NCBI GenBank assembly: GCA_949296785.1
Contig: CASFRQ010000159.1
Location: 1-6,905 of the forward strand
Reading direction: 5' to 3'
Source: an uncultured Alphaproteobacteria bacterium
GTDB taxonomy: Bacteria > Pseudomonadota > Alphaproteobacteria > CASFRQ01 > SAAU01
Length of the DNA stretch: 6,905 bases
Shown: positions 1 to 6,325 of the stretch, in pieces
Position numbering within the stretch: position 1 is the stretch's first letter
Layout: every line of letters starts with the position of its first letter
Translations under genes and position numbers: made by a program
Notes under the pieces: generated by a model
Seen by the model: the letters and a program-made list of their open reading frames with translations, nothing else
The model's database searches: none
What the model was told of the DNA's origin: nothing

Positions 1-2
1 CA

Positions 3-3000
3 ATTTCTGTTTCTCAATATTCTACTTTACAAGGTGGTATGGTTCATAACAGTGGGATGATTACTTCAATTAATGGGAATTTTGTTGATAATAGAGTTAC
101 AAGATCTTCTTCCTCTTATGCCTATTCAAATGGGGATTTAATTTATAATAAAGGTACAATAGGTACTATTAACGGAAACTTTATAAGCAACAGTTCTTCT
201 GTTTCCAATTCTGATAAGGGAATGATTTATAACGATAAAAATGGACGTATTGATAAAATTGCCGGATCTTTTATAGGAAATTCTATGGAAAAGGGTACTC
301 TTATTTATAATAAAGGAGGAAATATTGGAGACATTTCCGGTACATTTATCGGAAATAATGTTTCTTATTTAATTTATAATAATAATTTTTATGATTCTTC
401 AACTAAGGAAACAATACCAGGAATAATTAACAGTATTTCCGGGGATTTTATAGGAAATAGTTTTAGTAGCTCTTTAATTTATAGTTATGGAGATATTCCC
501 TCAATCAATGGAAATTTTATCGGAAATACTTATGTTGGTTCTTACAGTGGGTCGGTTTTGTCTATTAACAGTGAAGTTGAAGATATTTCCGGGAATTTTA
601 TAAGTAATAATGCTTTGGCTGTGAGTATAGATGAACCTGTTGGTTCAATAAATGGTTCCTTTATTTCCAACAAGGGAGCAATAGAGAATTTTTATGCTTC
701 AGTCAGAGAAATATCGGGTACTTTTGTAAAAAATAGCTATTCTTTTGGTGGAGCAATTTCTAATAGTCCGGGGGGAAGTGGAAGCACGACGATTGGAAAA
801 ATCAACGGAACATTTATTGCCAATTCTGTTTCAGGAATTAATTCTTATAGGAAGACGCAAATTGCTGTTGGTGGTGCAATCGGAAACGGCGGCGGGACAA
901 GTTGGGCTGAGGTTTCCGAAATCGCAGGGCTTTTCCAAGAGAATGTTGCCTCTGCAACGGGGGAAGGAAGCCAAGCTTTAGGAGGGGCCATAGGTTCTTC
1001 ACCGATTGCATATACCTATTATTATAGCACATACTCAGCTTCAATCGGAAAAATTAGCGGAGATTTTATCCAAAATAAAGCGGAAGCGGAAACCGCCAAA
1101 GGTGGTGCAATTTATTTGTTGGAAAATAAAAACAGAGCCGCAATTTCAGGTTCTTTTTCCAAAAATACGGCATTTGGACAGACAACGGCACAAGGCGGTG
1201 CTATTGGTCTGGACAATACATCTGCTGTTTTGCAGAATGCTTCTTTTATGGAAAACAGTTCTTCGGTTGAAGGAAACGGGATAGCACTTGGGGGAGCGAT
1301 ATTCAATTTAGGAGGGGATATCACATTGACAGACAGTAGCTTTACAGGAAACTACGCGTCGGTCGGGGAAGGAGGAACGGCACTGGGCGGAGCGATTTAC
1401 AGTGGGGGGGTAGTAGAATACATATATACCTACGTACCGGAAGAAGGAACAGTTCCGGAAGCGGTGAGTTCTGTTTTGGGCGAAGGTAAGGAAGAATGGG
1501 GCGAGACAGGTTATGGAAACATTCAAATAAATGCGAATCAAAAAGATGTGGTATTTACCGGGAACAAGACAGTGGTTAACGGTGTTGTAATGCCAAATGA
1601 TATTTACATAGACGGAAGGGTGGTTCAATCAACCAAAGCGAATGGTTTAATTTTTAAGGTAATAGCGGACGATGATTTGTTAGAAAAATATAAAGGCACA
1701 ATGTCTACAAGCAGTTTAAATACCTTTAATCGATATGTGGAGTTATATAAGAAAGGGGAAGGCGGAAAAGTTGGAAGTTCTACATATTCTCTGTCAGGGA
1801 TTGTTTCTAGGTTAAAAAGTTCATATGATAATTCGGTTTATAGTTTTTTGCAAGATGAAGGATTGGCGGAAGAGGTGATGGGTCGTTACGAGGACGATAT
1901 CCGGGATTTAATGCTCAACGCGTCTTCCGATCGCACTATCAGCTTTAATAGCGGGATAGACGGGAACTTATATACGGTTAATATCAATACTCCGGGACAA
2001 AGGGATATAATATCGGCGATGAGCCGAGAAGAACTCGCTTCAATTTTAATGAAACAGGAGGGAGAGATTTACCAGGAAATGGGAAACTCACTCTTAGGGT
2101 CATCCATGACGGAGGAGGAGTTCCGAAAAACCATAGAGATGATCAAAAGTCAAATAGAGTACCTTCCTGAAGAATATTTAGAAGCATACAAATTCATAGT
2201 TAGCACTTATGAATCGTCCGTTGTTTATGGAGAAAATGCCGGGACTATACGGTTACAGGACAGTTACCTGCGCGGAGCGGAGAAGGTATCCGTCAACGGC
2301 GGAACATTTGACATTACGACCTCTGAGGTAGAAGCAAAAGAGGTAGAGTTTGCATCCGGGACAACATTCGGCGTGACCTTAAACGAGGACGACACAAGCG
2401 GGACGATAACGGCGAACAAGATAAGTATCGGGGACAATGTAAACGCGCAGGTGTTGGTCAGTTTTGACGCGGCTCATTCCGGGCAGAAGGAATACGAAGT
2501 ATTAACGGCGACAGAAAGTTTAACGGGAACATTTGCGGACACACAGATAAATAACAATCTGTTTGATATCAGTTATGAGAGCAAAGAGAACGCCGGTATT
2601 TTTAAGATAGAGTGGAAGGAGGCAAAACCGGAAGAGCCGGAAGAACCGGAGAAACCGGAACTAACGCCGAAGCCGCAATCAGAAAAGGAATATGCGGAAG
2701 TAGAAGCAGCGTGGTTCGGCGCTAACGAGTACGAGGAAGGAAGCCGAGCAAAGGAGATTGTGGATGATTTGTTTATATTGGCACAGAAGGATGATGCGTC
2801 GTTCCGAGGGAAGCTGGCGGAGATAGCCCCGAGCAAAGCTCCTGTCAAAATGGACATGACGTCTTCCGGTGTGAGAAGACTTGGTCGTTTGACGCGGAAT
2901 GCGTTAAACGGGGGCTTATCATCGTCTTCAGAAGGGTTATCTTCCGGAGACGGGGTGCAAGCCAACGGCATATGGATACAAAGCGGCTTTGGGTATTATA

Positions 3001-3749
3001 ACTATAGCGGAAACGGGGCGTACAAAGGCCATGAAAAGTACATTGTCGCTGGGGCGGACAGGGATGTTAGTAAGAACTTGAAGCTTGGCGCCGGTTTAGG
3101 GTATGTAGAGAACAATTTGAAGGAGCAGGCGCGAGACACACGGATAAAAGGGTATGAGCTGTTCGGTTACGGCAGATACGAACTGACGGAAAGAGCAAGA
3201 GTGGATGGTGTTGTGTCGTACATGGGTTCCCGATATGAGGAGGAAGGCCGAAGCGGTTTGAACGGGGCAGAGTACAATACGGATGCGTTAGGCGCGGAAG
3301 TAAAAGGGACGTACGATGTGATGAAGAGAGCTGATTACGGAACCTTGGGAATAAGTGGTGGAAGCCGATACATTTTACTGCACGAGAGAGGATACAAGGA
3401 TCAAGTGGAGCAGGAGGTGAAGTCGGAGAACTCAAACTTATGGACACTGACGGCGGGGATAAGTTATGAAAATGGCTATAAGCTCGGGATGTATGAGATA
3501 AGGCCGAAGGTGAGTGTGACCGGGACATACGATATTGTGAAAGAAAGGACACATGGCCGGACGAGGGTGGCAAATGGGCAATGGTATGTGCTACAGAACG
3601 GAGAGCAGAGTCGTTGGGGTTCTGAGGTGGAAGCTTCTGTTGGTTTGATAAGTGGCGAAGGTAAAAGCCTGACAGTCAGTTACGAAGGCGCATTTAAGAA
3701 GCACTACGAGAATCATACTATCTCTCTGAAAGGTAAAGTGGAGTTTTAG
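3..3749 (+). CDS. Autotransporter with FxxN/GGAI beta-helix passenger (5' partial)
   Basis: This is a type Va secreted surface protein: the C-terminal barrel inserts in the outer membrane and displays the passenger. The frame is open from base 3, so the ATG at 39 is probably internal and the signal peptide lies upstream. Numbering from that ATG, residues 15-509 carry sixteen FxxN motifs, twelve in the form I-x-G-x-F-x-x-N. Seven GGAI motifs lie at 237-453. This is a parallel beta-helix pattern. Residues 544-622 and 656-727 look helical and charged. Residues 730-860 return to beta-rich passenger sequence. A Pro/Glu linker spans 864-882. The translocator barrel covers about 977-1236, starting at GIWIQSGFG and ending ISLKGKVEF, with alternating hydrophobic residues and a terminal Phe as in outer-membrane beta-signals. 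The N-terminal half is much more AT-rich than the barrel. An adhesin role is likely by family, but the ligand is unknown. The autotransporter call is secure; the exact domain edges are estimates. Confidence 0.93.
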   Translation: MSVSQYSTLQGGMVHNSGMITSINGNFVDNRVTRSSSSYAYSNGDLIYNKGTIGTINGNFISNSSSVSNSDKGMIYNDKNGRIDKIAGSFIGNSMEKGTLIYNKGGNIGDISGTFIGNNVSYLIYNNNFYDSSTKETIPGIINSISGDFIGNSFSSSLIYSYGDIPSINGNFIGNTYVGSYSGSVLSINSEVEDISGNFISNNALAVSIDEPVGSINGSFISNKGAIENFYASVREISGTFVKNSYSFGGAISNSPGGSGSTTIGKINGTFIANSVSGINSYRKTQIAVGGAIGNGGGTSWAEVSEIAGLFQENVASATGEGSQALGGAIGSSPIAYTYYYSTYSASIGKISGDFIQNKAEAETAKGGAIYLLENKNRAAISGSFSKNTAFGQTTAQGGAIGLDNTSAVLQNASFMENSSSVEGNGIALGGAIFNLGGDITLTDSSFTGNYASVGEGGTALGGAIYSGGVVEYIYTYVPEEGTVPEAVSSVLGEGKEEWGETGYGNIQINANQKDVVFTGNKTVVNGVVMPNDIYIDGRVVQSTKANGLIFKVIADDDLLEKYKGTMSTSSLNTFNRYVELYKKGEGGKVGSSTYSLSGIVSRLKSSYDNSVYSFLQDEGLAEEVMGRYEDDIRDLMLNASSDRTISFNSGIDGNLYTVNINTPGQRDIISAMSREELASILMKQEGEIYQEMGNSLLGSSMTEEEFRKTIEMIKSQIEYLPEEYLEAYKFIVSTYESSVVYGENAGTIRLQDSYLRGAEKVSVNGGTFDITTSEVEAKEVEFASGTTFGVTLNEDDTSGTITANKISIGDNVNAQVLVSFDAAHSGQKEYEVLTATESLTGTFADTQINNNLFDISYESKENAGIFKIEWKEAKPEEPEEPEKPELTPKPQSEKEYAEVEAAWFGANEYEEGSRAKEIVDDLFILAQKDDASFRGKLAEIAPSKAPVKMDMTSSGVRRLGRLTRNALNGGLSSSSEGLSSGDGVQANGIWIQSGFGYYNYSGNGAYKGHEKYIVAGADRDVSKNLKLGAGLGYVENNLKEQARDTRIKGYELFGYGRYELTERARVDGVVSYMGSRYEEEGRSGLNGAEYNTDALGAEVKGTYDVMKRADYGTLGISGGSRYILLHERGYKDQVEQEVKSENSNLWTLTAGISYENGYKLGMYEIRPKVSVTGTYDIVKERTHGRTRVANGQWYVLQNGEQSRWGSEVEASVGLISGEGKSLTVSYEGAFKKHYENHTISLKGKVEF
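81..1566 (+). repeat. Degenerate FxxN/GGAI repeat array within the autotransporter passenger
   Basis: The encoded protein repeats I-x-G-x-F-[IV]-x-N about every 25-35 residues: FVDN, FISN, FIGN, FVKN, FIAN, FIQN, FSKN, FMEN and FTGN variants, sixteen in all. In the first half each unit is joined by a G-x-[LM]-I-Y-N type segment. From residue 237 onward the joining segment becomes GGAI, seen seven times. The repeats are degenerate in DNA, so this is an old protein-level array rather than a recent tandem duplication. FxxN plus GGA[ILV] is the defining motif pair of chlamydial polymorphic membrane proteins. Confidence 0.85.
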
Positions 3750-3797
3750 GGTTAAAATATAAAGGAGAAAAAACATAAAACTTTTATAAAATCATAT

Positions 3798-3830
3798 TCC
3801 CCGGGGAGTATTTGTCTCCTCGGGGATTTT
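3798..3830 (+). terminator. Rho-independent terminator of the autotransporter gene
   Basis: An 11-base-pair stem pairs 3798-3808 (TCCCCGGGGAG) with 3816-3826 (CTCCTCGGGGA). It has one G-U pair and a 7-base loop, and TTTT follows at 3827-3830. It lies 48 bases after the stop codon. The stem is GC-rich and stable, although the T-run is short. Confidence 0.88.
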
Positions 3831-4035
3831 ATGTTAATGACAGGAGAAAAATAAAAGTGGAAGGAGGAGAGCTAAAGAGGACTGAAAAGAAAATGAGCGA
3901 AAAGGGGATGGGAAAATATGATAGTGAGAGAGTTTCTGCAATTTCGCGGGGTTATGATGAAAACGGCCCTTTTCGTAACAAGGTATCTTGCTTCTTTCAA
4001 ATATCAATAAGTTTCTAAAACACTAACCGTTCAAT

Positions 4036-4069
4036 AGCGGATTTCGGATGACGTCTTATCTCTTGAAAA
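4036..4069 (+). repeat. Two-part intergenic element, copy 1
   Basis: AGCGGATTTC at 4036-4045 and ATCTCTTGAAAA at 4058-4069 are separated by 12 bases. The same two blocks, in the same order and orientation but 9 bases apart, recur at 5448-5478 upstream of the 240-residue gene. The TTGAAA inside could be a -35 box, but I see no -10 box at normal spacing here, so a promoter role for this copy is unsupported. It may be a protein-binding site or a short dispersed repeat. Confidence 0.5.
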
Positions 4070-4093
4070 CAACGAGAATAAAAGACAAGAGAT
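4058..4093. repeat. Inverted repeat ATCTCTTG / CAAGAGAT
   Basis: ATCTCTTG at 4058-4065 is perfectly complementary to CAAGAGAT at 4086-4093, across a 20-base gap. The right arm runs into a T-run (4093-4097), so a weak hairpin terminator is conceivable. The AT-rich 8-base stem and large loop make that poor. A dyad protein-binding site is equally possible. Confidence 0.4.
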
Positions 4094-4149
4094 TTTTAGA
4101 TATAAGGGTAAATAAGGAACTTAAGCGTCAAGTGTATGTTTTTTTGATG

Positions 4150-4189
4150 AAAAAGCGGCGGGAAATATTTCCCGCCGTCTGTTTTTTTT
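4150..4189. terminator. Bidirectional terminator (22-base perfect palindrome)
   Basis: CGGCGGGAAAT at 4156-4166 is followed directly by its exact reverse complement at 4167-4177. On the plus strand eight T residues follow at 4182-4189. On the minus strand five T residues follow (AAAAA at 4150-4154). The palindrome starts 20 bases beyond the stop codon of the minus-strand reductase gene, so it is that gene's terminator. It also stops plus-strand transcription arriving from the left. Confidence 0.92.
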
Positions 4190-4196
4190 ATTGAGT

Positions 4197-5354
4197 TTAT
4201 TTACTATAAGCGGTTTTGTAAACTTCCAAGACAAGTTCTTTAGAGCATTCTCTCGGATTTCCTCCCGTGCAGACATCAGCCATCGCTGCGTCCGCTAAGG
4301 CATCCAAATCTTCTTCTTTGACACCGATTTCCTTTAATGTTTGCGGAATACCCACATCTTTTGACAGTTGCCGGACGGCGTCAACCGCCGCTTGGCGGTA
4401 TTCCGTTTGAGTCATTTCATCCGTACCTTTGACGCCCATGGCTTTTGCAATGTCCCGAAATTTATCTCCCGTATAGGGCGCGTTGAACGACATGACATAC
4501 GGCAACAGGACCGCGTTTGCAACGCCGTGGGGCGTATCATAAAAAGCGCTTAAAGGATGAGCCATGCCATGCACGACGCCCAACCCGACATTGGAAAAGG
4601 CCATGCCGGTCATATATTGTCCCAAAGCCATGTCTTCCCGTCCTTTCGGATCATTTTGAACGGCTTTTCTTAAAGAACGAGAGATGATTTCAATCGCTTT
4701 CAGGTTCAAAGCGTCCGAAAGTTCCCAAGCCGCTTTTGTCGTGTATCCTTCAATCGCGTGCGTTAAAGCGTCCATTCCCGTCGCGGCGGTTAATCCTTTA
4801 GGCATGGAGGACATCATATCCGGATCCACAATAGCGACAACAGGAATGTCATGAGGGTCAACGCAAACGAATTTACGGCGCTTTTTTTCATCCGTAATCA
4901 CATAATTGATGGTTGTTTCCGCCGCGGTACCTGCCGTGGTCGCGATGGCAATCATGGGAACGGCTTTATTCTTCGTCGGCGCCGTTCCTTCCAAGGAAAC
5001 GACATCCGAAAATTCGGGGTTGTTGATGATAATGCCTATTGCCTTCGCCGTATCTTGGGGAGAACCTCCTCCAATGGCTATTAAATAGTCGGCCCCTGCT
5101 TGTTTGAAAGCCTCAACGCCCGATTGAACGACAGAAACGCTGGGGTTGGCTTTGACTTTGTCAAAAATTGCATAAGGCATTTGATGCTCGTCCAAAAGGT
5201 CTGTTACTTTTTTAACGACTCCGAATTTAACCAAGTCGGCATCCGTGACGATAAGGGCTTTTCTAAAGCCTCTGTTGACAGCCTCCGGTATCAATTCTTT
5301 TACGGCGCCCGCGCCGTGATAACTGGTTTCATTTAAAATAAAGCGGTTTGACAT
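4197..5354 (-). CDS. fucO: Lactaldehyde reductase / 1,2-propanediol oxidoreductase, iron-dependent
   Basis: This is a 385-residue group III iron-dependent alcohol dehydrogenase, full length and very close to Escherichia coli FucO (about 383 residues) as I recall it. It would reduce L-lactaldehyde from fucose or rhamnose breakdown to L-1,2-propanediol with NADH, in the cytoplasm. Visible evidence: MSNRFILNET at the start, as in FucO; IGGGSPQD at 94-101 for nucleotide binding; D38 in VTD, matching the FucO aspartate linked to NAD over NADP; KRRKFVCVDPHDIP at 158-171; and metal ligands D195, H199, H262 and H276, in TGMDALTHAIEG and VHGMAHPL...TPHG. The C-terminal DVCTGGNPRE is also typical. The start is supported by AGGGAGG five bases upstream (5360-5366). 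The gene is transcribed alone and no fucose or rhamnose catabolic gene is nearby. Related enzymes also accept glycolaldehyde or ethanol, so the exact in vivo substrate is less certain than the family. Confidence 0.93.
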   Translation of the reverse strand: MSNRFILNETSYHGAGAVKELIPEAVNRGFRKALIVTDADLVKFGVVKKVTDLLDEHQMPYAIFDKVKANPSVSVVQSGVEAFKQAGADYLIAIGGGSPQDTAKAIGIIINNPEFSDVVSLEGTAPTKNKAVPMIAIATTAGTAAETTINYVITDEKKRRKFVCVDPHDIPVVAIVDPDMMSSMPKGLTAATGMDALTHAIEGYTTKAAWELSDALNLKAIEIISRSLRKAVQNDPKGREDMALGQYMTGMAFSNVGLGVVHGMAHPLSAFYDTPHGVANAVLLPYVMSFNAPYTGDKFRDIAKAMGVKGTDEMTQTEYRQAAVDAVRQLSKDVGIPQTLKEIGVKEEDLDALADAAMADVCTGGNPRECSKELVLEVYKTAYSK

Positions 5355-5447
5355 GATATCCTCCCTAATAAAATTGCTTTCTTTTAGAGAATAGGATTTT
5401 TTTAGAAAAATGAAAATGTTTTTTTCATAAAAACATAGGAAAAAAAG

Positions 5448-5478
5448 AGCGGATTTCCGATAAAAAATCTCTTGAAAA
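5448..5478 (+). repeat. Two-part intergenic element, copy 2
   Basis: AGCGGATTTC at 5448-5457 and ATCTCTTGAAAA at 5467-5478 match the blocks at 4036-4069, with 9 instead of 12 bases between them. Here the second block contains the TTGAAA that can serve as the -35 box for the 240-residue gene. The first block includes the small palindrome CGGATTTCCG (5450-5459, arms CGGA/TCCG). The position suits a regulator site at a promoter. Confidence 0.5.
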
Positions 5479-5487
5479 TTTTGTCAA
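5459..5487 (-). promoter_or_regulatory. Candidate promoter for the lactaldehyde reductase gene
   Basis: Read on the minus strand, 5487-5482 is TTGACA, a perfect -35 box. With a 16-base spacer, TTTTAT at 5465-5460 is a four-of-six -10 box; TTTATC at a 17-base spacer is weaker. The leader would be about 100 bases. A nearer alternative is TTTTCA (5416-5411), 17 bases, TATTCT (5393-5388). This region is very AT-rich, so chance matches are expected. Confidence 0.35.
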
Positions 5488-5500
5488 AAAATGTTATATC
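5472..5500 (+). promoter_or_regulatory. Candidate promoter for the 240-residue gene
   Basis: TTGAAA (5472-5477) and TATATC (5495-5500) are separated by exactly 17 bases, a good sigma-70-like arrangement. The leader to the ATG at 5545 would be about 38 bases. The -35 area overlaps the minus-strand TTGACA, so the two divergent promoters would share DNA. The imperfect dyad TTGA...TCAA at 5472-5487 spans both. Confidence 0.45.
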
Positions 5501-5544
5501 TGTTCTATAGATAAAAAACAGCTTGAGGAAAAAAGGAGAGAAAA

Positions 5545-6267
5545 ATGGCTGAATACTTCGGAAAGTTGGAAGAAAAACTGAACAAGATGGCTTTAAAAGA
5601 CGGTATGACGCGAGCTCAAATGGTTGAAGATCGCGCTGCTTTTAAAGAAGCGAAAAGAGCAGCTAAAAAGCCTCTTGAGGAAGAGTATCTTGGACCGGAA
5701 GAAGTTATTGATTTGTCCGATGAGGCGGAGGACAGACGCGACAGCCAAGGATTACAGATTTTGGATGAAAACGGTATGGCAAATTGGCATGATATTTTTT
5801 ATCAGTCTGTTTTGCCAGCAAAACAGGTTAATAATTTGATTGAAAAAATGGCAGAAGAGGGAAAAATTGAAAATTCCCTGGAATGCTTTAAAGAAGCTTT
5901 TATCAATTACGAGCCGGAATCTGTTATTCGTTCATTGCTGGAACAGACTTCCTACGGTTCTAAAGGGAATAAGGCTCCCATTACAAAAAGATTCTATAAA
6001 GAGGGCAATGCGTTTGGTGAAAAATCTCTTTCTTTGCCGGCTTTGTATCTTGAGACTACGCGTCGTGCGGCCGATACAAAAATTTTGAAGCTGTTTGATG
6101 AATACGGTTTACCGTTTGACCATGAAAATTTGAAAGAATTGGCGGAAGAAAGTAAGTGTCCGCCGTCGGTGGTAAAAACGGTTGCCGCTTTGGTAAACAA
6201 ACAGACGCTTTCAAAAAAGAAAAACCTGACCGAGGTTGCCAGAAAAACAGCGCAAAATAATCATTAA
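5545..6267 (+). CDS. Hypothetical 240-residue charged, helical protein
   Basis: I do not recognise this family. The start is supported by AGGAG at 5534-5538, six bases before the ATG. There is no signal peptide or membrane segment, so the protein is probably cytoplasmic. Residues 1-50 are rich in Lys, Glu and Ala and look like a charged helix or coiled coil. Residues 50-66 are acidic (LGPEEVIDLSDEAED). Residues 78-135 look helical, with WHDIFYQSVLPAKQVNNLIE and ESVIRSLLEQ. Residues 165-217 have a spacing faintly like ankyrin repeats (ALYLETTRRA..TKILKLFDEYGLPFDHEN, then SVVKTVAALV), too weak to assign. The end is basic (KKKN...ARK). It stands divergent from the reductase gene and 58 bases before a MORN-like repeat gene on the same strand, so co-transcription is plausible. 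It is a real gene by start site, length and lack of interruption; its function is unknown. Confidence 0.85.
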   Translation: MAEYFGKLEEKLNKMALKDGMTRAQMVEDRAAFKEAKRAAKKPLEEEYLGPEEVIDLSDEAEDRRDSQGLQILDENGMANWHDIFYQSVLPAKQVNNLIEKMAEEGKIENSLECFKEAFINYEPESVIRSLLEQTSYGSKGNKAPITKRFYKEGNAFGEKSLSLPALYLETTRRAADTKILKLFDEYGLPFDHENLKELAEESKCPPSVVKTVAALVNKQTLSKKKNLTEVARKTAQNNH

Positions 6268-6285
6268 CAGAGAAGGTATTCGGCT

Positions 6286-6310
6286 GTAAAAGGAATTTTA
6301 CTCTTTTTTT
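6286..6310 (+). terminator. Weak hairpin with T-run between the last two genes
   Basis: GTAAAA (6286-6291), loop GGAA, TTTTAC (6296-6301) forms a 6-base-pair AT-rich stem. Two bases later there is a run of seven T (6304-6310). It may cause partial termination after the 240-residue gene, but the stem is weak and may do nothing. The binding site of the next gene starts immediately after it. Confidence 0.3.
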
Positions 6311-6325
6311 AATAAGGAGGTTTTG

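Larger units (their letters stand above)
3831..4155. other. Intergenic stretch without a convincing gene
   Basis: About 325 bases lie between two terminators. AAGGAGG at 3861-3867 resembles a strong ribosome binding site, but no ATG, GTG or TTG sits at normal spacing after it. Two short overlapping frames are possible: ATG 3893 to stop 4016-4018 (41 residues, starting MSEKGMGKYD) and ATG 3917 to stop 4007-4009 (30 residues, starting MIVREFLQFR). Neither has a well-placed binding site or a recognisable motif, so I do not call them genes. The stretch also holds an inverted repeat (4058-4093) and one copy of a two-part element (4036-4069). It could be decayed coding sequence or hold a small RNA, but neither is shown. 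Confidence 0.5.

Noticed and set aside
39..41. ATG at 39 as the true start of the autotransporter gene
   Set aside because: The frame stays open to the left edge with similar residues (ISVSQYSTLQGG), no binding site precedes this ATG, and an autotransporter needs a signal peptide, which is absent after it.
3067..3573. 168-residue minus-strand frame under the barrel domain
   Set aside because: It lies antisense to a clearly coding region, is rich in Ser, Pro and His as expected from a mirrored frame, and has no motif.
3761..3789. AAAGGAG at 3761-3767, a good binding-site sequence just after the autotransporter stop
   Set aside because: No ATG, GTG or TTG follows at usable spacing; the nearest codon is ATA, followed soon by TAA.
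3812..4018. 68-residue frame starting at TTG 3812
   Set aside because: The start lies inside the terminator hairpin of the previous gene, there is no suitable binding site, and the product has no recognisable feature.
4063..4091. Promoter at TTGAAA 4063-4068
   Set aside because: No -10-like hexamer occurs 16-18 bases downstream; the nearest good one, TATAAG at 4101, is 32 bases away.
5471..5500. Heat-shock (sigma-32-like) promoter, because of CTTGAAA
   Set aside because: The downstream box does not fit the heat-shock -10 consensus well and the downstream gene shows no stress-related feature; an ordinary sigma-70-like promoter fits better.
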